64,000 bases of DNA from Perilla frutescens (Eukaryota; Streptophyta; Magnoliopsida; Lamiales; Lamiaceae): the NCBI GenBank assembly GCA_026008535.1, contig BRKX01000006.1:35948664-36012663 (forward strand), written 5' to 3'. This document shows, piece after piece, positions 10,346 through 20,798 of the stretch. The notes beneath the pieces are model-generated. The model was not told where the DNA came from. It did not search any database and saw only the letters and a program-made list of their open reading frames with translations. Position 1 is the first letter of the stretch. Every line of letters begins with the position of its first letter. A program made the translations under genes and the position numbers.

Positions 10346-12525
10346 ATGGTTCAAATTTATGTGGATGACATAATTTTTGGATCAAAAAGCAAAGATCTAT
10401 GCACCCGATTCGCTCAACTGATGCAAAGCGAATTTGAGATGAGTATGATGGGAAAAATGACATTCTTCCTAGGACTCCAAGTGAAGCAGCTGAAAGATGG
10501 AATCTTCATCAGCCAGGCCAAGTACACTAAAGAGCTAGTCAAGAAGTTTGGAGTTAGTAAAGGAAAAACTCTCAAGATTCCTATGAATTCATCAGTTCAG
10601 CTAACTCTCGATGAAGAAGGAGAATCAGTTACCCAAACATATTATAGAGGAATCATTGGGTCGCTACTTTACTTAACAGCTAGCCGGCCAGACATCTCTT
10701 ATTCAGTCGGTCTATGCGCACGGTTTCAAGCTAACCCAAAGAAAAGTCATCTTGAAGCAGCTAAGAGTATTATCAAATATCTCAAAGGAACCATAAATCT
10801 TGGACTATGGTATCCCAGAGATAACAGTTTGAGTCTGATTCGTTATTCAGATTCAGACTTTGGTGGATGCAAGATCGACAAAAAAAGCACCAGTGGAACA
10901 TGTCAGTTTCTGGGAAGCAAAATGATATCCTGGTTTAGTAAGAAGCAGCACTCAGTTGCCACGTCAACAACTGAAGCAGAATATGTAGCTGCAGGAAGCT
11001 GTTGTGCTCAGATACTCTGGATGAAGCAACAGTTGAAGGACTACAAAGTAGAAACTGAAAAAGTACCTATCTACTGTGACAACAATAGTGCAATTGCAAT
11101 ATCTCAAAATCCAGTTCTATATTCAAGAACAAAGCACATTGACATAAGACACCACTTCATCAGAGATCACATCGAGAAGAAGGACATAGGCATCAAATAT
11201 GTCAACATTGAAAAGCAAATAGCTGACATCTTCACCAAACCACTGCCGGAAGCAAGGTTTATGGAGCTATGCATACAGTTGGTGATGTGACCCGAGACTC
11301 AATGACCAACGAGACACAAAAGACGCGGAAGCAAAGGAAAGAAACTACGTCGATTACGAAAGGATTCTATACTCGAATAACTAGACAACTAAGACTCAAT
11401 TAACATACCTAGACAATGACACATAAAATAACACAAATCCAAATAGAAATAGGGCTATTTTGGACGAGTTTATGGACGGCTTGGATGAAGGTAAATAGAT
11501 GGTGATGAATGGGTTTAGAATGGCTAGAGTAGATAGGATATGATAGAGATGAAACGGACTTACGGATTGAATCGGAACGAGTTGATGTTGAACTCGAACA
11601 AGGGCTGGACTTGGAACGGACGTTGATGATGAAGGCTGGACGATGAAGGTGTTGTGAATTACAACCCGATTAATCCCCGGCGTATCTTGTACGACGAAAA
11701 CGAATCTCTAAGTTGTTCTTCGTAGCAAGTTCACCCTAATTCTTCGTATGAATTAGAACGTTCCCTTGGAATTAAGACTCAAAGTTTGCTAGGCTTCAAG
11801 AATGATAATTTTCGAGGAAAACAATCAAAAGCTTTAAACGGTTGAGACACAAATTGTATGCAAAAACAATTTTAATCAATAATATCTAAAGTAACAATAT
11901 GACATGGTTCCCCTATTTATAGGACTAGGGAGAACGAAAATTATAAGCTTAAAAGGCCTAAAAATTGATCCAAAAGAGATCTCTAACTATACTAGGAAGA
12001 TACCTAAACTAGAATTCTATTCAAGGTAGGAAATTGCCTTAAATACAATTTTAGTCAAACCTATGATATTATGAACGAAAATTACACTTATAAATTAATT
12101 AAAAACTGATCTAAACTATAGTCTAAATTAATTAAATAAATACTATAGTCTAGATAAAAATCAACCCCTTAATTAAATTAAATCATGGGCGAAAACAGCT
12201 TCATGCACAAATGCACTTCTTCTTGCTCTCTTCTTCAACTCTTCAAGTTATATTCTCCATGGTATGATCTTGATCTTCATTAGTTAATAAATTAACTAAA
12301 GTATGGCTGCACTTTGCATCTTCTAATTCCTTAAACTTCTTGCGAATCATCACTTGAAAATAACCTTGTAATTTCTTCGCTCGAAGTCGCGTCATTGGAC
12401 CTTTGAATTGCAGCTCGGGTTCAAGGCCTTCAATGCCTTGCATGGCTTCATCAGTTGGGATTACTTGAGCTAGCATCAAAAGATGAAGATGATCAACTGG
12501 AAGAAAAAGGTCAAGATTGCACTCC
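10346..12525 (+). pseudogene. SIRE-like reverse transcriptase C-terminal part and RNase H, 3' end split by solo LTR B
   Basis: The catalytic YVDD is at about residue 5 (QIYVDDIIFGS). Thumb and connection regions follow (GKMTFFLGLQVKQ; GSLLYLTASRPDISYSV) and then RNase H (SDSDFGGCKIDKKSTSG; EAEYVAAGSCCAQILW; YCDNNSAIAIS; RTKHIDIRHHF; ADIFTKPLPEARF). Asp, Glu and Asp of RNase H are visible. Translation from 10346 now stops at 11290 inside solo LTR B; with that insertion removed the frame goes on from 12454 for about 24 codons to a stop near 12525. Confidence 0.9.
11283..12453 (-). repeat. Solo LTR B of the chromovirus-like family, at the end of copia pol
   Basis: On the minus strand it starts tgatgaagccatgcaaggca and ends in gggtcacatca. 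The direct repeat gttgg flanks it at 11278-11282 and 12454-12458. The 5' part keeps an open frame (DEAMQGIEGLEPELQFKGPM, minus strand 12450 to 12243) like the other LTRs of this family. A minus-strand TATA box lies at 11914-11921. No internal sequence remains. Confidence 0.93.
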
Positions 12526-13211
12526 AGCTGAAGAGAAGAACTGAACCAAAAGGCTTCAAACTCCTTATGAGCAGTTCATAACTAAAAAGTCGTTGAACTA
12601 ATCAGTTGGACACATAAGCCATCAGTTTGAATTGAAGCAAGAAGCTGTGAAGAGAAAGTAAACTGGAGCTGATCAGTTTACCCCATAAGCTCAATTAAAT
12701 CATCAGTTCATTTGCTCAAACTGATGATCCAGTCATCTATGCAGAACATATCAGCTGCAAATTGATCAAACTGATGAAGAAATTATAGGAACTGGAATCA
12801 ACTCAAAAGGAGATGTCAGTTCAAGAGCCAGCTGATGGAAAAACAGGTGAACTGAGAGACAGCTGAATGAAGGTCCAAGCAGTCAAGACGAGTCAGGAAC
12901 TGCTAAGACGACATCTCAGTTGAAACTGATCAATAGAAAAGATCATCAGCTACAGTTGAAACCAACTGATGACGTAATCAGTTTCAAGCCAAGGAGAAAC
13001 TGCTAGAGAGAAAAGATAAGTTCAAAAATTTCAATAGTGGAAACGGTAAAAACACGTGTCACTCAAATGTTACCGTTGAACTTTCTCTCTCTTCCCTCAT
13101 TTATCCCCAATGGATAGAAATGAAAGGCCAATCGACGGGTCGATTGAATTAATCCGACCGTTGAACTTGGGCATATGAAACGTCTCAACCGTTGGATGAG
13201 CCTTATCTCAA
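12526..13211 (+). other. Non-coding spacer between copia pol and accessory gene copy 1
   Basis: No open frame of note. The segment is saturated with short motifs aactg, cagtt and cagctg. The last 200 bp turn AT/CT-rich (ttctctctcttccctc near 13083) and contain acacgtgtcac near 13051, which resembles promoter DNA of the following ORF. Confidence 0.6.
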
Positions 13212-13218
13212 TATATAA
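13212..13218 (+). promoter_or_regulatory. TATA-like box before accessory copy 1
   Basis: tatataa in tcaatatataaataaggcgg lies about 146 bp before the ATG at 13364, followed by a CT-rich leader (atatatctctctctc near 13270). The spacing suits a plant RNA polymerase II promoter. Activity is inferred only. Confidence 0.45.
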
Positions 13219-13363
13219 ATAAGGCGGCTGAATACATGAGATAAACTTCTCACTTTTACTTTTGACTTATATATCTCTCTCTCATTATCTGAGCTAAAGC
13301 AAAAATCCTCAGCCCTCAAGATCAATTCGTCAGCCTTACGAATTAAGATTTCATCAAAGCATT

Positions 13364-15646
13364 ATGGCTCAAAATCCAACTCGCAGAAGATTCAATTTCC
13401 ATCAGTCTGGAGAAGACTCTAAAGGTTTTTGTGAAAAGCTCGACAGAGACAAGTTTTTCAACCCAGCCGGATTCCTTCAAGCCTGCAAAGTTTCTCCTCT
13501 AAGTGGAATGATCATAGAAAAGCTTTCTCAGGCCAAGCTGAAGACATTCCTGGAGGTATTTCCAGAACGCATTTACCCAGAACCGGTTGCTGAATTTTTC
13601 TTAAATTCGGATGGTTCTTCAAATCCCAAAGAGATCAGATCTGAAGTAAGAGGACCTGAGATCATCGTGACAGCTGAATCACTAAGCAACATGTTCGATC
13701 TACCCAGCAATGGACTCAAGCGTATGATTTATGGAAAAAAGGAAGGCGAAGCTCAACCTTATAAAAGCAATCACCTCATATCAAAATTTCAAGATGAATA
13801 TCAGATGCTTGCTATCATCGCTTCAAAGATTATGGTTGGGACAACTGGCAGTCAATCTGAAATGTTAGAAACAAAATACAAGATTTGCGCCGCCATCTAC
13901 AACCGAATGGAGATCAACTGGGCACAATATTTCTTTGATCAGTTGAAGAGATATGTTGACATCATTGAAAGAGGCTGGGATGACAAGAAATTCCCCCAGA
14001 GAATTGTATACATCAGTCGAGTGAGCATTATTCTGGAGAAACATTTTTCCTGAATGACTGAGAAAACAGAGTTCAAAACCATAGTGAGCAATGACTTTAT
14101 TTCAAAGTCACTCAAAATTGTGGAAATTGATCCTGACCAAACTGACCAGCCAAAAAGAAAGAAGCCTGCAGCTGAAGGCAAGGGAAAGAAGCAAGTTACT
14201 GATGACTCTGGTGATGACATCCCTATAGCCCAGAGATTCAGGCAGCAAAGCTCACTTGCCATCAGAGCTGACATCATTGGACAATCAGCTAGACGAGTAG
14301 CTTTCAGATCAGCTTCAAAGAAGAGGCAAGCTGGTCCAACACAAAGGAGAAAGATCCTGCTTCCTCAATCTAAGAAGAGAAAGGAATCAAGTCCTATACC
14401 AGATCCAACAATTCCATCGAATCTAACTGTTGATGATATGGCTCCGTGCGAGAATTCAGAAGATATCATCCCTACAAGAGGGATTCCTCACAATGGAGCT
14501 GGAGCAGATTACTTCCAAACGACGTGCCCATCAATGGCACAAGTTGAAGGAAATATAAGAGCCTATTCACAAGGAGAGTCAGTGAAGAAATGGGCTGATG
14601 AAACCACACAAAAACATATGGCTCAACACTATGCCCAGGAATTAACTGGCTATGATGAGCGCTTCCACACCTTGACCAGGTACATCTACTGGTTTTTGTG
14701 GAGACATGTATATCCGTCAAAGCCCTTCTTCTCATTACTCGCATTCCATGGAATGAGCTTTTGGAGGCGAGAAGAAGAATGGAGCATATGGTGGATGGAC
14801 AGTGAGAATGCCAGTATCACTAAGGGCAAACATCTCATGAGGCAGCTACAACTCAGGAAAAAATGCTCAAATCCATCTGAAGGATCAATGAAAGATGTGT
14901 TTGATGAACTGTGCAAGCTTCAAGGCTTAAAACTGTCAGTCATCACTACAGAAAGGGAACGAGAAAGATGGACACACACCCATGTTCAACACAAATGGCT
15001 ATTCAATGAGTTATTGAAGAAATCACAAAGCTATCAGTCTGGACAGCCATCAACTGCAGTGAGAGATCAAACATACAACCCAGTGGATGATATCATTGAT
15101 GAGGTGATAAGAGAACTTCACTCTGAGAAATCTCCTCATGAAACTGAAGTTGAAATCATTATTATTCCTGAAGAGTCAGAAGAATCAGTTGAGAAGACTC
15201 ATCAGTTTGAGAAGGCAGCCGAGCCTCAGACAACTCCCTCACAAGATCCAACTGCTGAGAAAGGAATCACCTCATCTATTCCTCCAGCTGATCCAGAGCA
15301 AGCTCATACTGACAAGGCAGCTGATCAGTCAGGTCAAAGAGATGGTCAACTTGCCTACCAAATCATTATGGAGACGGACGAGATATCCCACACAGTTTCT
15401 TGCGAGGAACTAATTGGAACTAAAGAAGGAGAGAAAGCTGACTCAAGAGCAGTATAGTTCGATACTCAACTAAGCAGCTCAAGGGTCCAGCTCCTTCCTT
15501 ATTATGAAGAACTGATCCACTCCCTGCAGCAACAGGTTAAACTGCACACTGAGCAGATCAAGCAGTTGCAAGCTCATCCAAGACTCAAGTTAGCTGAAAA
15601 TGAGTCATCAAGCAGCGATGAGGATGAAGAAGATGACATCACCTAA
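13364..15646 (+). pseudogene. Accessory ORF copy 1 of the SIRE-like element (putative plant transposon protein-like)
   Basis: One frame runs 760 codons with only two stops, TGA at 14051-14053 and TAG at 15455-15457, and no frameshift. The N-terminal half has PVAEFFLNS (about residues 74-82), VRGPEI and IVTAESLSNMFDLPSNG, then INWAQYFFDQLKRYV near residue 185-200. This pattern resembles the putative plant transposon protein family (from memory). A basic, NLS-like region (PKRKKPA, KKRKESS) follows. Next comes a Trp-rich block (YIYWFLWRH ... FWRREEEWSIWW, about residues 444-477), a weak coiled coil and an acidic tail (SSSSDEDEEDD). No signal peptide or membrane segment is evident. Function unknown. 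Confidence 0.75.
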
Positions 15647-16050
15647 CCGCTTGCAAAAAGGAGGAAAACTGATCACAAGGACTAAGTGGCTGATCAAGTT
15701 AAGACTGATTAGAAAGCCCTAAGCTTACTTCTTGTTAATCAGTTTGTAATTATTTATTGATATATATATAAAAAGATTATCCTTTTATTTTCAAATAAAT
15801 GTCGAACTTCACATTTATTTTTGAAAATTTTGACCGTTGCAAGATAATGACACGTATCAAAGTCATTAAATGCCAACGACCAAAAGAGGCCAGAGGCTAG
15901 TACCATTCCAACCATCAGATCTATGAGCCTGTCCAAACACTCATAAAAAGCCTCCTCTTTCAAGCCTCTCAAAAAGCCTCCTCATACAATATCAAAACTC
16001 TTTCTCTCTCAAAGATCTTGAAATTCCCAAAATCTCAGCCAACCCCAAAG
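15647..16050 (+). promoter_or_regulatory. Spacer and TATA-like leader before accessory copy 2
   Basis: 404 bp between copies 1 and 2. It is AT-rich at 15750-15830 (atatatatataaaaag) and contains gacacgtatcaaa near 15849, similar to acacgtgtcactcaaa before copy 1. A TATA-like tcataaaaag is at 15941-15950, about 100 bp before the ATG, with a CT-rich leader at about 16000-16010. Its parallel layout with the leader of copy 1 suggests the duplication unit included promoter DNA. Confidence 0.45.
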
Positions 16051-17893
16051 ATGGCCGAATTATCCAGATCTTCAAATTCCTTCAAAGAGCAACTTATGAG
16101 AGACAAATTCCTTGATAGGAAGAAATTCCAATTCATTCTATATGAATCAAACAACCCACTCCTTCTGTCAAATCTTCACAAGACAGAAATTCTTTACTAC
16201 CTGGAAACACCACCAAAGTTCTTTAGATAAAATTTGGTGAGTGAATTTTTGCTTCAATCAAAATTTTCTGCAGATGGAAAGATAGTGTCATCAGTGATTC
16301 AAGGACAGCCACTTCAAATCACTGAAAGAACAATTGTAAAAGTGTTCCAACTCCTACATGAAGGTTCATCCGTTCAAGATCTAAAGGAATCTGCAGAGTC
16401 ATACTAGAGAGAATGGAAAACTTCAACCTGTGACAAGCAATTCAGTTTTACCACAGCTAAAACTACTTGACATAACGAACAAGATGATGTTTGGGGCCAT
16501 TGGAAGCCTGAATCAACTCACCTAAGAGAGATACAAGGTTATGATTCACCTTGCTGAAGGGAGACAAACAAACTAGGCAGAATTTGTCTTTCAACAATTC
16601 AAGCATCAAGTCATCAAGGCCTCTGACTTAAAGAAATCTGGCAAATTTGAATCCAAGGTAGGACTTGTTCTAAGAATGAGCAAAATGCTTGAAGATCTGA
16701 TGAAACTTCCAAGTGATGAAGCACTACCAGTTCTCATCTCTGACTGGATTTCCAAGAAAGGAACTGCCCATCTTCAGTCACTAAGCAGAAAGAGAAAAGC
16801 CAAGGCCAAGACAAGCAACCACTCTTCGAGCACCTCAACTGCCAACGCTGTTTATTCTCCAAAATCAAAGAACGGATCACCAGTTGATTTCCAGGTTTGC
16901 TCTGATCCAGATGAGCTTATTCCATTCATTGGAATCCCTCATCCAAACTATGGAGCGGACTACTTCAGAAGCACTTGCCCTCCTCTCCAGCTGACTGAAG
17001 AAAATATTTGCACTTTCTACAATGGTGAATATGCAGTCAAAGGTGCACATAAGGAAGTGACCAATCTCCTTCTCACTCACTTTACTTTTGTTGCACAACG
17101 TTACCAAGAGCTGTTTAAACAACTCCACTGGTATTTATACTGGTATAACTGGAGACATTCTATGTCTATCCAGTCTCACTTTTTGCTAACTGCCTTTCTT
17201 GGCATGATCTACTGGCAACGTGAAGAAACATGGAGCATTAACTGGATATGATCGTCAAATCCATTTCCTCCAATAATGGTGCAAGTCCAGCACATCATGA
17301 ATCACCGGCTTATTAATAAGATTCCAGCAACCACCTTATTAGCAGAATTCAAGACCAGCATCATGCCTCAAGCAGTTGGGATTGCCAATCAATCAGTCAA
17401 CTGCCAAACTGGCTCACTTTGTCGAAAACTGAACTTTGATAATCTATCAAGTGAATCAGCTGAGCCATCACGACAAACTCCAACTGCCACCGAAAGGATA
17501 GAACCACATCTATCACATACTGAAGCTGTGGCTACTCAGAAGAATCCAAGGCGTGCTGACGAGAGCGATAGTGATGATGAAGACACTGCCACACCACCAA
17601 GTCTCCTATCCAAGAGCTATGTCACTCCACTGCTCACATCTAGCTCAAAAGGCATGCAATTGCCTATGAAAAATGTTCAGTTTCGATCATCGCCAAAGGG
17701 AACTTCACAATCCCTTAGTCAAAGGATGGAAAACTTGTCAGTTGCCATCCAGCTTCACCTTCACCAAGCCAGGAGGACAGCAAGGCCTGAACTGCTAAAG
17801 AACAAAACTACCTCCAAAGGAAGCAGTGCAGCCAGTCTAGCTAGGCCCTTCAAGAAGCGGAAACTGTCTACTGAAAGCCAAGCAACTGATTAA
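16051..17893 (+). pseudogene. Accessory ORF copy 2 of the SIRE-like element
   Basis: It starts MAELSRSSNSFKEQLMRDKF, parallel to the start of copy 1, and is interrupted by a stop at 16228-16230, stops near 16405, 16521 and 16574, one frameshift between about 16400 and 16450, and a TGA at 17249-17251. LVSEFLLQSKFSADGKIV (16234-16287) and MMFGAIGSLNQLT match copy 1 at the same spacing. The Trp-rich block is at 17128-17250 (WYLYWYNWRH ... YWQREETWSINW). A Ser/Asp-rich acidic patch (DESDSDDEDT, about 17560) and a basic C-terminus (KKRKLS) close the copy. It is the most damaged of the three. Confidence 0.72.
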
Positions 17894-18222
17894 GCCAACT
17901 GATCAATTCAATCCAATTGCAGCTTCAGCTTCAGCCAGCTCATCAGCGTCAACTGAGAATCAAGACTCAACTGATCATCCAATCGTTGAACAGTCAATCA
18001 GTTGGACTGTATCCCAACTGAATCCGGATAAGTTTTTTTTTTAATTTCTCAAAGCTTATCATAATTACATTGTTACCATTGAGATTATGAAATTTCTTAT
18101 ATTATATTCAACGGCTCCAATTTGAAAATAGGGCTCTATCTCACAAGTGGCCATCAATATCTCTGCATTGATACTACATCATCTCTTCAAAGATAAAAAG
18201 AAAATATAATTTTCTAATGGGA

Positions 18223-18230
18223 TATAAATA
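18223..18230 (+). promoter_or_regulatory. TATA-like box before accessory copy 3
   Basis: tataaata within gggatataaatagcaag, about 150 bp before the ATG at 18380. The surrounding 18030-18240 is AT-rich, unlike the adjacent coding DNA. Activity is inferred. Confidence 0.4.
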
Positions 18231-18379
18231 GCAAGATCTGTAGAAAATATTTCGCTATTTATGGCAACTACCCCATTTTCAAAATTGCTTCTCCTTACCC
18301 ACATGATCATAAAGTTACCTCATGATCGAACGGCTGGAATGCATGCATCATTAATTCAGCTAATCATCCATCAAATCGG

Positions 18380-20251
18380 ATGGCTGATCAGCTAAGAAAA
18401 ACAATCGAGTGTCATCGATTCCTGCATGCAAAGCTGAATAAATATGTGCAAGGAAATGAAGGCTCCGATCATCTGCAAACTCTTTCTCACTCTTGCTTTG
18501 ATCACCTGCAAGCCCTCTCTCTCTCCTCTCAACACACTTGCATATCTAAACAAGAAAAGCATCACTTTGCAGATATGAAGCTCTCATTTCAGATGGTAGA
18601 TGTCAAATTGCTAGAGCGCAAGATGAAAAAGGATAAGACTCTAAATCTAGAGCTTCTCAATGCACGTCTAGGCGCAGAGAGCTTTCAGAGAATTTATCGG
18701 CCATTGGAGGCAACCGGGCTGCTGCCGTTCTTGACTCTAATGCCAGTCATGAACATACCTACTTAAGTTGCAGAGTTCTACTACAACACAACCATCTTCG
18801 GCAACAACATCATCTCCACCGTTCAGAATCAAGTGATCACGGTGATAAAAGAGACGATGATGTCTACCCTTCACCTCCCCGGCGACGGCCCAGACGTAAT
18901 GGACCTGGAACTGCCATGCAAATACACACTGTGGGGTATTTGGAAGCATCCTCACGTGCACCATCATGACTGTTCACACAGGCTAAAGGAGAGCATGCCC
19001 AACGAGATCATCCAACTTTTGGACATCACCGGTCATATCTTACATGGTAACTTTGAGACGGTCCAGTTCTCCGAGCTCAAAGCACATGTCGCGGCTGCTC
19101 TATATTTCGGATGTAAAGCCGACTGGGCCTCTTTCATTCTTACTCAACTACGAGCAAATGTAGAGTGAGCGGAATATGATCCCTCAACTGGCTCATTTCG
19201 AGAGAAGATAGGGTTTATGGGTCGCATAAGCCACATTCTTCTAAGCCAGCTTGATGAGGTCATCCCAACTGGCGAGTAAATTGAAAGAAGGGACATGCTC
19301 CCAACTATCTACTGCCATCAGCTCCTGAAGAGATCATGTCCACAAGGACCTTCCAACTCAGGTTGTGGAAAGGCACCTTTGGAAGCACCCGCCAGCTCAT
19401 TTGAAGAAAGACAGCTGCTGATTGAGAGCGAACCTCTCTCAAGGCTGAGTGATCAGCCTACAATATCAGCCAGCTCCCAACCTCTAGCCTTAGTCCATCG
19501 CGACTCCATTGAGGTTGAGTTTAAAGAAATTTTAGACCATTAGCTCAGCAGCTGCTTCGGTCTCATTGAGGACACCGACCTCTCTCTATTCGAGCAACTA
19601 AGACGGTACCTCCAGTACCATATATGGCGATTCCAACTGGATGAGAAAACAATGTTCCACCTCATCCGCACCTGTGGATCCACCTTCTGGATCAATGAAG
19701 GAACATGGAGTAGAAATTGGATGAATCATCCACTCTCCTCGCCACCAACGCTTTCGGAGATAATGGATTTGATGATCAAGCGAATCCAACTCAGTATACC
19801 AGCCGATGCTCCTCTCCCCGACAACGAACCGGCCAACTCCTCAAGCAAACCATTTCTTGGAAATCTACCCATCACTTCAACTGATGAGATCTTCACAAAC
19901 TTGGCCTCAATGAACTTTAGAGAGCAAGAAGTCTCTCTCACCTCTGATCAAGGTCAGTTCATGACAACTGAAGACGCCTATGCATGGCTCTCCTCGCCCA
20001 TGCCAATTCCTTCAGTTCCCTCACTCCATGATGACAATTTGGCAACTGCCTTCACCTTCTTGCCAAACTTATCAATACCATCATGCGATCCACCCCAGCT
20101 TTTGGATGATGCTAAAAAGGGGGAAGATGGACAGTATGATGCTGGATGCTTAACTCTTTGGGATCAAATTCAAAGAGAAATTCATCATGAGGGAGAAAAT
20201 CAGCTTCAGGGGGAAGCATGGAGAACACAAGGAGTCCAAGAAAGAGGATAA
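18380..20251 (+). pseudogene. Accessory ORF copy 3 of the SIRE-like element
   Basis: A single frame runs 623 codons with four stops (TAA 18764-18766, TGA 19166-19168, TAA 19277-19279, TAG 19541-19543) and no frameshift. VAEFYYNTTIFGNN (from 18767) and TLHLPGDG align with VAEFFLNS and FDLPSNG of copy 1. ALYFGCKADWASFILTQLRA aligns with AIYNRMEINWAQYFFDQLKR. The Trp-rich block (FWINEGTWSRNWM) is at about residue 436. A His/Cys-containing stretch (HPHVHHHDCSHRL, about residues 194-206) is unique to this copy. Sequence after about residue 480 has no clear match in the others. Confidence 0.72.
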
Positions 20252-20413
20252 ACGAACAGAAAGAAAAGGAGCAGTTTTAGGGAGTAAATCAGTAGTTTTA
20301 ACTCTCTTGAAAATTGAAAGCCCGGATATAATATGCTTTAAGTGAAGATATAATACATACTACAATTATTCAAATATCATGTCTCAAATCAAGTCTTGAT
20401 TATGATTATAATA

Positions 20414-20680
20414 CTCTGATACTTGAATGAAAGCATGCCGAGCCTGAATGCTCTGATACTTGAATGAAAGCATGCCGAGCCTGAATGCTGCTCTGATACT
20501 TGAATGAAAGCATGTCGAGCCTGAATGCTCTGATACTTGAATGAAAGCATGCCCAAAATGAAAGAATGCTCTGAAACTTAAAATCTAAAAATGCTCTGAA
20601 ACTTAAAGTCTAAATGCTCCAATACTTGAATTTCATGCATACCTTGAATGCTATGATACTTGAATAAATATCATGAATCA
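20414..20680 (+). repeat. Minisatellite of 37-bp units before the copia polypurine tract
   Basis: Three near-perfect units of ctctgatacttgaatgaaag followed by catgccgagcctgaatg start at 20414, 20451 and 20491. They are followed by shorter decaying units (ctctgaaacttaaaatc and similar) to about 20680. Every unit starts with a variant of ctctgatacttgaa. There is no coding potential. Confidence 0.85.
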
Positions 20681-20783
20681 AATTTGCTCTGATTTCAAGA
20701 ATCTGCTTAAGCAAACTACAATAGGTATATCAAATGTACATTTGCAGTTTTTCCATCATCATCGACAAAGTTTTGACATCATC

Positions 20784-20796
20784 AAAAAGGGGGAAA
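20784..20796 (+). other. Polypurine tract of the SIRE-like element
   Basis: aaaaagggggaaa immediately precedes the 3' LTR start at 20799. This is the expected plus-strand priming site. Confidence 0.88.
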
Positions 20797-20798
20797 TT

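Noticed and set aside
13364..20251. Retroviral envelope-like protein in the copia element
   Set aside because: The SIRE lineage is sometimes described with env-like ORFs, but no signal peptide or membrane-spanning stretch was visible in any of the three copies.
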